Assembly (NCBI GenBank): GCA_964591375.1
Contig: CAZQAU010000003.1
Coordinates: 14,683 to 78,682, forward strand
Direction of reading: 5' to 3'
Source: CAYYYG01 sp964591375
GTDB taxonomy: Bacteria > Patescibacteriota > Microgenomatia > UBA1406 > GWC2-37-13
Length of the DNA stretch: 64,000 bases
Part shown: positions 16,435-25,043 of the stretch, in pieces
Layout of the letters: every line of letters starts with the position of its first letter
Position numbering within the stretch: position 1 is the first letter of the stretch
Position numbers and translations under genes: made by a program
Notes under the pieces: generated by a model
Databases searched by the model: none
Told to the model about the DNA's origin: nothing
What the model saw: the letters and a program-made list of their open reading frames with translations, nothing else

Positions 16435-19400
16435 ATGTCAGGTCCACAAGTATTTCGTGTGAACAACCCTAATGCTCATGAAGGCATGGGCGTGGTAGCA
16501 CCTGCCCAGGTCGCCTTACAAAATATGAGCGTTATTTTTGGCGCCAACAAATATGAAACTGTCAATGCAACGGATGGCATGCCAAAGGGAATAGAAACCA
16601 TCAAAGATTATTACTCTGGCAGCAATTATCAACTTCCCACTGACATTATCAAGAGAATTGTGAACAATAACACTTGGCATTTCCAATGTTGTCCCCTTGT
16701 ACAAATCAATCCAGAAGCAGGCGGTCTTTCCAAGAGAGTCAAAAAAACTCTTGTCTTCGAAAGTCACTTGCCTGATAGTCGAGCGCCTTTTGGTACAGTG
16801 AACAGACTCACTAGTACTGAAGAGTCGACTGAATGGGAGTTAGAAGGTCGTGGCATTGGTATAAGATTCGAGTACAAGTACTTGATGACCAATGGAGGTG
16901 CAGAATACATGAGACAAGGTATAGACGTGATGTCTGTGTCCATCAGTGATTATCACAAGCTCAGTATTGTGACGACCATGCTTCGAACGCCCATTTCTGA
17001 ACAAGTCAGAGACAAATTGGGACAGCCATTTGTAGATGTGGCCGATATGATGACTGGATCTGTGGCAAGAAACTTCTGTTGCTTCAGCAAAAGAGAACGA
17101 GCATACTATAGTTTCATTGATTGGGCAAAGGTCCAATGCAGAAGAGCGGATATGTTCGAGCCTACTATGGGAATTTATCCCATGGGTGCCGCTGCACAAG
17201 TTGTATTCGGTTCCCCTGCAAATTTGGAAGCAAACAGAGCTGGAGAAGCAAGAGCCCAGACCAATCTCGCTCTTGGAAGCGGTGCCATGCCAACCGTCCA
17301 AGGAGTTGTGCCTTATGAAGAAGGAGAGTATCCATTTGCAAATGTGGCTGCCAGAAGAGTTACAAAGCCTATGGAACGTGTTTTCCAAACTGGTTTGCAT
17401 TACATTTCTTCGCCAAATCTCGAGCTTGCATGTGATCCTTGCTACAATGAAAAACTTGCACGAAGAATTCAAAGCTTGTCGTTTGGAGGCAATGTTGAGT
17501 ACAAAACCAGTACTCTGGACCAGATGATTTGTGCAGACCAAAACTTTGACCCCAAGACAGGAGAATTGAACACCAAAATCCTTAGTCGTTTGGAAGGCAA
17601 TGGATATGAAACGGAATTCACTGAACTTGGCATGGACAAAAGCTACACAAAGAGAACTGAAGGAGGACAAAAGGTTCCAGCCATTCATCCATACATCACT
17701 GTCACTAATGGAGAAGCCAAAATCATCTATTTCTATGGAGATTCTGATTCTCATTATGTGCCAGACGAGTATATTTTGAAGCTGGGTATCACTGCAAGTC
17801 AAATCTGTCAGAACCAATGTGGCAGAAGCATTGATTTCGATGCCATCAGCTACATTTTTGCCCTGAGAGAACGAGCTGAGCATCCTATTTTGTTCGAAAA
17901 TGGAAGACATACTGCTGCCCATGGAGTGATGTATGCCACTGGTATGGACTACAGAAATGCAAGCTCGACTACAAGTATCTTCTCGAATGGAACTTCTGAA
18001 GGAGGAAACTTCCCACCAGAAATTGAAAATGATGGCACTGTATTTATTTACACTGAACCTGGTGTTCGTTCTCCAGTAGTTGTTACATATGGAGCTGATG
18101 GTGCTATTTCATATGAAGCAAGGGAGCCATTGCCTACAGAGACCGCTTTGAAATGGGCTGTTGGAAGAGAACTCCCTGGATTTTCCAATTTTGCCGATAT
18201 CAGATATATGGCAGGAAATCCAATGTATGATGTTGATGGCAAAATCCAAAAGGGATGGGACAATCTCGTCAAGCTTGCTGATTATGGTTTGAATATCTTT
18301 GATGGCGTTAACATGCCCAATTTGATGTTCAATCCTGATTTGTGTCCATCTCACGTCAAAGTGCCAAACAAAGGAGCTGGAATCAAGCGAAATATTTTGT
18401 CTGCAATGCAGAATGCATTTGGTTTCATTAATCGTCCTGTTGCTATGGGAGGAGCAGTAAATACGAACGGTTTTGGAGGCATTCTTTCAGGATCAAATGC
18501 TACTGGTCCTTCAGCAGACATCGGAAATGATTATAGTGGAGTAAATGATCTTGCAGCCTTTTTGAATTTGTCATTGACTGAAGTGCAAAACAATGTGATA
18601 AGTTCTGAAAACAGCACTGAGCTTTTGAACACAAGCATCCAAGATCCAAATAAGACCGTTTTGAGAAGCTTTGAAGAATCTGTATTGCAAGACACTGTTG
18701 GCCAGGCCGGTTTGAAACGATCAGGAACCGATTCTTTCTTGACTACTTGGGTCAAATCGATGATTGCTCGCAAATTTGGAAGACAACGAATCACTCGTGC
18801 ATTGAACAGAGCAGTGAATTTCTTGACAGCTACTCCTGGTTATATTATTGACACTAAGAATTTGAATGGATTTGAAGTTGGTTCCCAGGATGAAAATGCA
18901 GATGTTTCCTTTACTCCAGGAACTAGAGTCAGTAGAAGAGAAAACTTGCGTCAGGCAGCCAAAAAAGATAGACCGTTTATTCAACCAAATAGCACGGTCA
19001 AAATCCTGAGAATTTCCATTTCAGGAGCTGTATTTGATTCTTTGAGTGACGATGAACTTGCAAGAACTTTGATTGTGCCAGTTTCCACACTTGATTCTAG
19101 AAGAACGCCTGGAACTGTTGATACTATCAGAAATATTGGACGCGCAGGAAACTTTGAAACAGACAACTCTAACCTTGGAAACACTATTTTCGGTCATCCC
19201 GATTTGACTATTAGTGGAAATAGTAAACGAGAAAGACCAGCCGATTTTGAAAGAAATGCACCAAGCCAGAGAGGAAGAGCGGTTGGAGGAGCTCCCATCT
19301 ATTCCAGAAGAGCCCGTCAAAATGCAGGTCCCAACAATGCTGTGCAAACTGTGGTGGATGATGAAGGAAACTGGGTTAGCCCAAGCCAAGACGAACCTGG

Positions 19401-20355
19401 ATTCCCTGCTTCATATGCAAACCATGCATTGGAAAACAGATTCTTTGCAGAGAAACTCAATCTTTTGAACAAGAGCAACTTGAATCCCTTCCAGAGATTC
19501 TTTGCAAGTGCATACATTGGATTGCCATTGAACAGCAAAAACTTTATGAGAATCGCAAACAATGGCCATGTTGTCCCAGTCACCTATCTTTTGTTCAAAC
19601 CATTCATCACTTTCAGAATCGGAGCTGGTATTCTTACTCGCCCTGATGTTGGTGTTACTGAAACTGGTTTCAATACTGCCATGATCAATGTGGATACCAA
19701 TGTTCTTGCCGTGGATGTCAATGCAACATTCGAATCTGGAGTTGGTATTTTGCAGCCAAGAGGAGTTTTTGTTGTAGACGGAGTGATGTTCATGGGATAT
19801 GAAGGAGGATCAGGAATTGAGCCTATTTACACTATTGATAATTCAACAACTCAATCAAAAGCAAGAAGAGTTGGTGCCAAAGCCCCCGATTTCTCTACTG
19901 CAATGCCATGGGGTCCCAAAAAAGATATATTAGTATTAAGTGTGTCAGGAACAGTCAACAGAGGAAACCTGCCTCATGCTCTGGATATTTCTGGACCTCT
20001 TGACAGCCAATTGTTCAATGCATCTAATTCACACCGATTTGAACTAAAGACTGAGAAATCACAACAAGTTGAAGGAATGATTGCTCTGCACTTAGCAACA
20101 AACTTGGCAAAACAAAAGCCTGCGATTATTGGAGCTCTTGATTCTTACCTGGTCATTGCTTTGAATGCCGAAAGAAGAGTCAACACTTTGACTGTGCCTG
20201 GAGCTCAAAGAAACTACAATATCAAGACAGGAGATTTTACCATTCAAGACTGTGAAGGAGAAGGCCCCATTGGTCCTGCCGTCCCTGGTACCGCAGCTGC
20301 ATTCCATGGAGAAGCAGGATTAACTGAACGGTCTGGATTCAAAGTCATGATGTAA
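16435..20355 (+). CDS. Major capsid protein (HK97-fold, herpes/mirus type)
   Basis: A 1306-residue protein, close to the herpesvirus major capsid protein (about 1370). It has noticeably richer GC and a more uniform codon choice than its neighbours, as expected of a highly expressed structural gene. There is no signal peptide, membrane segment or low-complexity tract. The N-terminal 230 residues (including ESHLPDSRAPFGTV and GRGIGIRFEYKYL) look like the strand-rich arm and loop region of an HK97-type shell protein, and the long middle part would form the tower domain. It would assemble the icosahedral capsid that the terminase fills. The assignment rests on size, composition, promoter and the presence of a herpes-type terminase; a structure prediction would settle it. 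Confidence 0.75.
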   Translation: MSGPQVFRVNNPNAHEGMGVVAPAQVALQNMSVIFGANKYETVNATDGMPKGIETIKDYYSGSNYQLPTDIIKRIVNNNTWHFQCCPLVQINPEAGGLSKRVKKTLVFESHLPDSRAPFGTVNRLTSTEESTEWELEGRGIGIRFEYKYLMTNGGAEYMRQGIDVMSVSISDYHKLSIVTTMLRTPISEQVRDKLGQPFVDVADMMTGSVARNFCCFSKRERAYYSFIDWAKVQCRRADMFEPTMGIYPMGAAAQVVFGSPANLEANRAGEARAQTNLALGSGAMPTVQGVVPYEEGEYPFANVAARRVTKPMERVFQTGLHYISSPNLELACDPCYNEKLARRIQSLSFGGNVEYKTSTLDQMICADQNFDPKTGELNTKILSRLEGNGYETEFTELGMDKSYTKRTEGGQKVPAIHPYITVTNGEAKIIYFYGDSDSHYVPDEYILKLGITASQICQNQCGRSIDFDAISYIFALRERAEHPILFENGRHTAAHGVMYATGMDYRNASSTTSIFSNGTSEGGNFPPEIENDGTVFIYTEPGVRSPVVVTYGADGAISYEAREPLPTETALKWAVGRELPGFSNFADIRYMAGNPMYDVDGKIQKGWDNLVKLADYGLNIFDGVNMPNLMFNPDLCPSHVKVPNKGAGIKRNILSAMQNAFGFINRPVAMGGAVNTNGFGGILSGSNATGPSADIGNDYSGVNDLAAFLNLSLTEVQNNVISSENSTELLNTSIQDPNKTVLRSFEESVLQDTVGQAGLKRSGTDSFLTTWVKSMIARKFGRQRITRALNRAVNFLTATPGYIIDTKNLNGFEVGSQDENADVSFTPGTRVSRRENLRQAAKKDRPFIQPNSTVKILRISISGAVFDSLSDDELARTLIVPVSTLDSRRTPGTVDTIRNIGRAGNFETDNSNLGNTIFGHPDLTISGNSKRERPADFERNAPSQRGRAVGGAPIYSRRARQNAGPNNAVQTVVDDEGNWVSPSQDEPGFPASYANHALENRFFAEKLNLLNKSNLNPFQRFFASAYIGLPLNSKNFMRIANNGHVVPVTYLLFKPFITFRIGAGILTRPDVGVTETGFNTAMINVDTNVLAVDVNATFESGVGILQPRGVFVVDGVMFMGYEGGSGIEPIYTIDNSTTQSKARRVGAKAPDFSTAMPWGPKKDILVLSVSGTVNRGNLPHALDISGPLDSQLFNASNSHRFELKTEKSQQVEGMIALHLATNLAKQKPAIIGALDSYLVIALNAERRVNTLTVPGAQRNYNIKTGDFTIQDCEGEGPIGPAVPGTAAAFHGEAGLTERSGFKVMM

Positions 20356-20522
20356 AATTATAGTATTTGTTTCAAAAAATATGGTTTTGGTTGTATCTAT
20401 ATCTTTAGGTTTTTGTGCTTCAAAAATGATAGGTTTTTTGCTTTTTAAAAAAATAAATTTAATTATTGAATATTATCTACAAAAGAATATTTTGTTTTGC
20501 ACACATTACCTTGGCGACGAAA

Positions 20523-21929
20523 ATGCTCAAGTTTAAATTTTTGGATTATGCCTGTTATTTTGGAATGTTGTTTATATTTATTGCTTGGTTTGCACAAAAG
20601 AAAACGAAATTTGAACAAGATCAAGCAGTTTTTACAGACATGATGAGCAAATTGGTAGAAGAAGGAGAAATATTTAAAAAAGGAGTTCGAAATATTAACA
20701 TGTCAAACCCGAGCGAGTTTGTGAAAATTAGACAATATGAATTTGCAAGGAAGGAACGACTATGGGAATTGTATGGCAAAGTACATGATATTAATTTAAA
20801 GCAAATTGCGACCACTGTCAAGAAAGCATTGCTTCCGTTTGAGTTTGGGATTAAGAGAGAAGATGTGTTTAGGGCATGTTCTTTGGAAGAAATCGATGCT
20901 GTTTGCTTTTTTATTATCAATGGAACAATAATGTCAAGACCCTTACCCAATGAATCCACAAAACAAGCGGCGATTGGAATTGCGAAATTGTTGTATCAAA
21001 CACAAGAAGCGTTTAATGATACATTTCCAAACATGATATTTCCATATAACACTATGAATACTCCTAGAATAGTGCCTGGAACAATCCCAAACAATACGAT
21101 GAATGCTACTGTTGGATCTTCCAAATTTTTGGCTATGGCAAAACAGCTTTGTCCAGAAATGGTAGAACGATACAAGACACAGGGTTCGCATATGAGTAAT
21201 CCATACAGAACATTTATAATTCACGAACGAACACCTATATTTAGCTCATCTGGAATGTATGGTTGTGGTATTGACATTCCTTTTCCGCATCATTCCTATC
21301 ACAAATGGAATAGGACATATCCTGCACTTATCAAAAAACACGACAGTCATGAATGGGATACCAAAAAGGACAAATTGTTTTGGAGAGGAAACATAACAGG
21401 AGGTTATATAGTGAAAAACACATATGCCCATATGCCACGCATCAGATTAGTTACAAAAAACAATACCGATTATAGTTTGGAGTTTACTCATATGTTTGAT
21501 CACAATGGAACACTGCATTTTCAAAACAATGAAATTATGCTATACGATTCATACAAATACAAATACCTGTTTGACATCGATAGTGATGGAAGAAGTGAAG
21601 AATTTGCACAGCTATTGGCCTCTGGCTCAGTGATACTCAAACATGATCCTTTATATTATGAGTTTTTTTATGATTGGATGATACCCAATTTGCATTTCTT
21701 ACCTATTGCAGGAGATTTTTCGAATTTGGATAATGTGATTAAAAAATTGCGTGAAAATCCTGAAATGGCAAAGCAAATTGCTGATGAAGCATTTGATTTT
21801 TATAAGAAATCATTAAAACCAGATGCCATATATGCATATATTTACAACTTATTAACATCGTACTGGTGGCTTCATTTGTTTGAATATGTGCCACAACATT
21901 GTGAAAAATGTATTGTATATCAAAAATAA
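20523..21929 (+). CDS. GT90 (CAP10/POGLUT-like) glycosyltransferase, type II membrane protein
   Basis: A 468-residue protein; the ATG at 20523 is preferred over an upstream TTG. A signal anchor lies at residues about 8-24 (FGMLFIFIAWFA), placing the enzyme in the ER/Golgi lumen. Family hallmarks are DKLFWRGNITGG near residue 286 and the region from KYKYLFDIDSDGRSEEF near 350 through LASGSVILK to the Pro/His-containing end of the catalytic domain (MIPNLHFLPI). Members such as POGLUT1 and fungal CAP10 transfer glucose or xylose to Ser or to glycans. A viral copy probably modifies virion glycoproteins. It is convergent with the small membrane protein at 21943-22482. Confidence 0.85.
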   Translation: MLKFKFLDYACYFGMLFIFIAWFAQKKTKFEQDQAVFTDMMSKLVEEGEIFKKGVRNINMSNPSEFVKIRQYEFARKERLWELYGKVHDINLKQIATTVKKALLPFEFGIKREDVFRACSLEEIDAVCFFIINGTIMSRPLPNESTKQAAIGIAKLLYQTQEAFNDTFPNMIFPYNTMNTPRIVPGTIPNNTMNATVGSSKFLAMAKQLCPEMVERYKTQGSHMSNPYRTFIIHERTPIFSSSGMYGCGIDIPFPHHSYHKWNRTYPALIKKHDSHEWDTKKDKLFWRGNITGGYIVKNTYAHMPRIRLVTKNNTDYSLEFTHMFDHNGTLHFQNNEIMLYDSYKYKYLFDIDSDGRSEEFAQLLASGSVILKHDPLYYEFFYDWMIPNLHFLPIAGDFSNLDNVIKKLRENPEMAKQIADEAFDFYKKSLKPDAIYAYIYNLLTSYWWLHLFEYVPQHCEKCIVYQK

Positions 21930-21942
21930 AATCCCTAACTTT

Positions 21943-22482
21943 TTAATCTAATTTATATAAATCCTTGTGGACAATTTGTTTTGTGGGTAAATTAGTACTT
22001 CCTCCATAAGTATCTTCGTATTTTTGTTTTTTGTAGCTTATTCTTCCAAATGTAAAAAATATTGCAAGTGATAACATAAGTATCAACACAACAATTCCAA
22101 AGGCCAATGTCATTAGAAACCACGCTACATCAGAAGTAATGCCTGCTAAAAAAACTGCTGTATTTCCAAAGTATTCCATGCAATCCGTATTCCCACACAA
22201 TCGAAATGTTTGTGCAACATTGCTTGCTGCTTTTTGATAAGTATTTGACATTGACAATATATCTATATTCCATTGCTTGCATTGGTTTACTACTCCAATA
22301 TCGTTTTTGTATTCGTCGTAAATAGAGCAATGTAATTTGAACAGGCTTTGTTTGAAATCCAATTCTTTTTTAAGCGTATTGTATTCGACCCACACATGAT
22401 AAAACATAAGTGAATATGAACAAAGACTTCCAACAGAAATCAATAGAAGGACAGTCTTTATGATAAATTCAAACCATCGCAT
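21943..22482 (-). CDS. Two-TM membrane protein with cysteine-bearing ectodomain
   Basis: A 179-residue protein starting at the ATG at 22482 rather than the upstream GTG. TM1 spans about residues 6-26 and TM2 about 122-146. The loop of about 95 residues between them contains four to five Cys (LHC, NQC, RLCGNTDC), which suggests disulfides in a lumenal or extracellular domain. The C-terminal tail is short, basic and tyrosine-containing. The layout resembles tetraspan-like or small viral envelope proteins. No family is recognised. Confidence 0.75.
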   Translation of the reverse strand: MRWFEFIIKTVLLLISVGSLCSYSLMFYHVWVEYNTLKKELDFKQSLFKLHCSIYDEYKNDIGVVNQCKQWNIDILSMSNTYQKAASNVAQTFRLCGNTDCMEYFGNTAVFLAGITSDVAWFLMTLAFGIVVLILMLSLAIFFTFGRISYKKQKYEDTYGGSTNLPTKQIVHKDLYKLD

Positions 22483-22595
22483 TGTTTTTTTAAAAATCAC
22501 TACTTTTTGTTACCATATGTTATATTAATAAATAACAAAAACTGTTTCTAAAATTATAAGTCTATTCTTTCACAAAAATCTAAATAGTCACTCAA

Positions 22596-22874
22596 ATGCA
22601 GCAGCCATTAGAACAGATACGCATAGACACTGATAATGGGCCAGTTTTGATAAATATTACACCAATGTCGTTGGAAAGGGTTACTGAACCTAAACCGGAC
22701 CAAAAAACAGAAGAAAAGAAACCAATCACTGCAAGAGAACCAAAGCCTGAAAAAAATAAATTTTTCTGTTTGGTTTGTTACAAGAAAAATACTATCGGAT
22801 ATTGTTGTGATGAATCAAGCATATCTTCAGGAATATATCATGATAATGTTAGGATATCATTAGGTTCATTTTGA
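22596..22874 (+). CDS. Small hypothetical protein with CxxC-CC motif
   Basis: A 92-residue protein with an ATG. The middle (residues 28-52) is Lys/Glu/Pro-rich. It is followed by a Cys-containing segment (FFCLVCYKKNTIGYCCDE) that could bind zinc or be palmitoylated. No family is recognised. It is divergent from the membrane protein on its left, sharing about 110 bases. Confidence 0.55.
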   Translation: MQQPLEQIRIDTDNGPVLINITPMSLERVTEPKPDQKTEEKKPITAREPKPEKNKFFCLVCYKKNTIGYCCDESSISSGIYHDNVRISLGSF

Positions 22875-23010
22875 ACCATACCATTTTTTTTTGTAATGAT
22901 CCTTGGTATTTTTTCAAAAAAATTGAAGCCCAATTTAAAAATATTTTATATGTACCTATAAGTTTATCAATTTGTTTATTGTATTGTAAATTCATATTAT
23001 ATATGTTATC

Positions 23011-23018
23011 TATAAAAG
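23011..23018 (+). promoter_or_regulatory. TATA box
   Basis: TATAAAAG begins 36 bases before the ATG at 23047. This is a consensus TATA element at a spacing that allows a short leader, in a genome that encodes its own TBP. Confidence 0.5.
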
Positions 23019-23046
23019 TGCATCATTGAGTAAGCAAATTCGAAAT

Positions 23047-24009
23047 ATGGAACCCCAAAGCAAAAAGAAAGTAAACAAATACAACGAAACAATTGTACAA
23101 CAATATCTTCTTAAACATACATCAAAGCCGTTTACAACAGATAAAATAACCGAGGATTTACAAGATACCGGAATCATACGCACACAAATTAATTCGATTC
23201 TTTACAATATCAAAAGCAAAAAAAATTATTTTTCAACGCATACTCTAGAATTGTGCGAAACAAAAGATAAAAAAATTACATGGCAAATGAAACTGAAGGC
23301 ATCCACTCCATGTGAGATTGTATCAAGTGTAACCTATCAAACATTGTGTGAATCAAATGATGTTCCAATGTCTTTGGAAGAAATCAATGGAACTGTGAAA
23401 CTTAAACTGTACTTTATGGAATTCGATGACCATATAAAAAAAGAATTGGATATTTTTTTGGATAAATTTGATGTTTCAAATCAGGACATATGGAATGAAA
23501 TATACAAAAATGTGTGCAAACTATTGTCGTGGTCAGAACGATTATGTACAACAGACGACAATAGTTATGTTATAAAGTATGACCCAAATAACATTATTGT
23601 TTTTGTTGACAAGACAAATATCATTTCAAACACTGCGTTTGAAAAACAAATTGACAAACTTATAAAGTTTGGTTGGATTGTGTACAAGTTTACGTATGAA
23701 ATTGACTTGCTCGAGTTTCAATCAGATTTCAAAAACTTTACAAATATATTGGACTCTACTTTGCACAGAAATGTTGGGTATACTATTCGCCTCAACAAAA
23801 AAGAAACGAATGAAATACCATTATCTATACTGATTGGGCAGTTATTAAGCAAATTCCCAATGTATTCCATTTATTTTTACACATGCAATCAAGAAATTAC
23901 CGATATAATTACCAATATCCGTAACCAAGCCAATCTTGTCAGCAAGCTTTTTGTGGGATTGGATCTAAAATTGCCTCGTTTTATCGAAGAAAATAAATCA
24001 AATGAATAA
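23047..24009 (+). CDS. Winged-helix protein with possible NYN/PIN-like C-terminal domain
   Basis: A 320-residue protein; the ATG at 23047 is preferred to the upstream TTG. Residues about 12-75 have the pattern of a winged helix (an LLKHTSKPFTTDKI turn followed by a recognition helix TQINSILYNIKSKK), similar in layout to Z-alpha or other wHTH domains. Residues about 185-300 begin with a hydrophobic strand ending in Asp and Asn (IIVFVDKTNII), as in NYN/PIN ribonuclease folds, followed by alternating strands and helices, but the later acidic residues are not obvious. A nucleic-acid-binding role is plausible; the domain calls are weak. Confidence 0.6.
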   Translation: MEPQSKKKVNKYNETIVQQYLLKHTSKPFTTDKITEDLQDTGIIRTQINSILYNIKSKKNYFSTHTLELCETKDKKITWQMKLKASTPCEIVSSVTYQTLCESNDVPMSLEEINGTVKLKLYFMEFDDHIKKELDIFLDKFDVSNQDIWNEIYKNVCKLLSWSERLCTTDDNSYVIKYDPNNIIVFVDKTNIISNTAFEKQIDKLIKFGWIVYKFTYEIDLLEFQSDFKNFTNILDSTLHRNVGYTIRLNKKETNEIPLSILIGQLLSKFPMYSIYFYTCNQEITDIITNIRNQANLVSKLFVGLDLKLPRFIEENKSNE

Positions 24010-24069
24010 ATATTTTTAAAAAAACTTTTAATAATGTAATTTCTTTGTAATATTCCCTTTGCCTTTTAA

Positions 24070-24077
24070 TATATAAG
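24070..24077 (+). promoter_or_regulatory. TATA box
   Basis: TATATAAG begins 31 bases before the ATG at 24101. It matches the TATA consensus at a typical distance from a start site with a very short leader. Confidence 0.5.
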
Positions 24078-24100
24078 TGTTTATTTATTGTTTTACAATC

Positions 24101-24655
24101 ATGCAAAATACCTGTTACAATCCAAACAAATGGCGTGTGGAATTAGTCATTCATTCTGGGAATCCTGCAACTGCTGCCGTTTACAAAATCACTCCTGCTA
24201 GTTGTGTGAATGATTCTGAATATATCATGGAATCATCTGATTGTGCAGCGTTCAATGGAACAATACCCTGCTTTATGAACAAAAGCAAAGGAGGGCTTGC
24301 TCAATTAAAAAAAGAATCCATAAATGAAGTGGAAGAACATGCAAAGTCTATTACAAAAGTTATTGAGGTGGATTTCCCGCAGCAAAGTATATTGCTATCT
24401 CAGAAATACTATGTATCTGCACAAATTTTTTGCAACAACAAGCCGATAATGGACCAACCTTTTGAATTCAACCATGGCTACAAAATGTTTGTTTACAACG
24501 AAGAACAAAAAACATATTTAATCACGCAAAACAACACTGACCGATACTTTACCATTGCTGCTTCCCAGGACCCTACTACTCTCAAATACACTATTTATTC
24601 TATTTCATTGGCTGCGAATTTATCTACTGTAACCATAAAAGGATTTTATTCGTAA
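24101..24655 (+). CDS. Hypothetical protein
   Basis: A 184-residue protein. The ATG at 24101, placed after a TATA box, is preferred over the upstream GTG. There is no signal peptide or membrane segment. It is strand-rich with several scattered Cys and Asn-X-Thr sites, and the last 60 residues look like a beta-sandwich. No family is recognised. It is convergent with the small glycoprotein gene at 24669-24962, with only 13 bases between them. Confidence 0.7.
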   Translation: MQNTCYNPNKWRVELVIHSGNPATAAVYKITPASCVNDSEYIMESSDCAAFNGTIPCFMNKSKGGLAQLKKESINEVEEHAKSITKVIEVDFPQQSILLSQKYYVSAQIFCNNKPIMDQPFEFNHGYKMFVYNEEQKTYLITQNNTDRYFTIAASQDPTTLKYTIYSISLAANLSTVTIKGFYS

Positions 24656-24668
24656 AAAATGTACAGTT

Positions 24669-24962
24669 TTACAATAATACTATACTAATAATCAATAAGC
24701 CCATGACTATCCCAAATGCATTGTATATGATGCTTTCTCCATTGCTAACTCCGCTTGTTCTTGTTCTCGACACAAAATCAGATGTAGGTACCACTTTTTC
24801 CAGACTGGCAAAATTTGACCATTTGAATGGAACATTTTCCATTTTGTTAAATCGCAACTTCCCACTTTTTGAAACATATGATGATGTATTGTCATCATCA
24901 TCGTTTGCATTGGCAATGTTTAACACAGCTAAAAAAATAAAAACCAAAAAAACTGCTTTCAT
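24669..24962 (-). CDS. Small type I membrane protein (signal peptide plus C-terminal TM)
   Basis: A 97-residue protein. Residues 1-20 form a signal peptide (MKAVFLVFIFLAVLNIANA) with cleavage likely after Ala. A short acidic segment (DDDDNTS, one N-glycosylation site) and about 50 polar residues follow, and residues about 78-97 are a C-terminal membrane segment with almost no tail. Size and layout recall herpesvirus gN, which pairs with the multi-spanning gM; here that is an analogy only. It lies between an unknown gene and the HTTM carboxylase-like gene. Confidence 0.7.
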   Translation of the reverse strand: MKAVFLVFIFLAVLNIANANDDDDNTSSYVSKSGKLRFNKMENVPFKWSNFASLEKVVPTSDFVSRTRTSGVSNGESIIYNAFGIVMGLLIISIVLL

Positions 24963-25043
24963 GATGAGTGCAAATTTTGTACTTTATTATTTTTTCTTTA
25001 TTCAAACAACATATATGATTTTTAATTTTTGTATCATTCTGTT

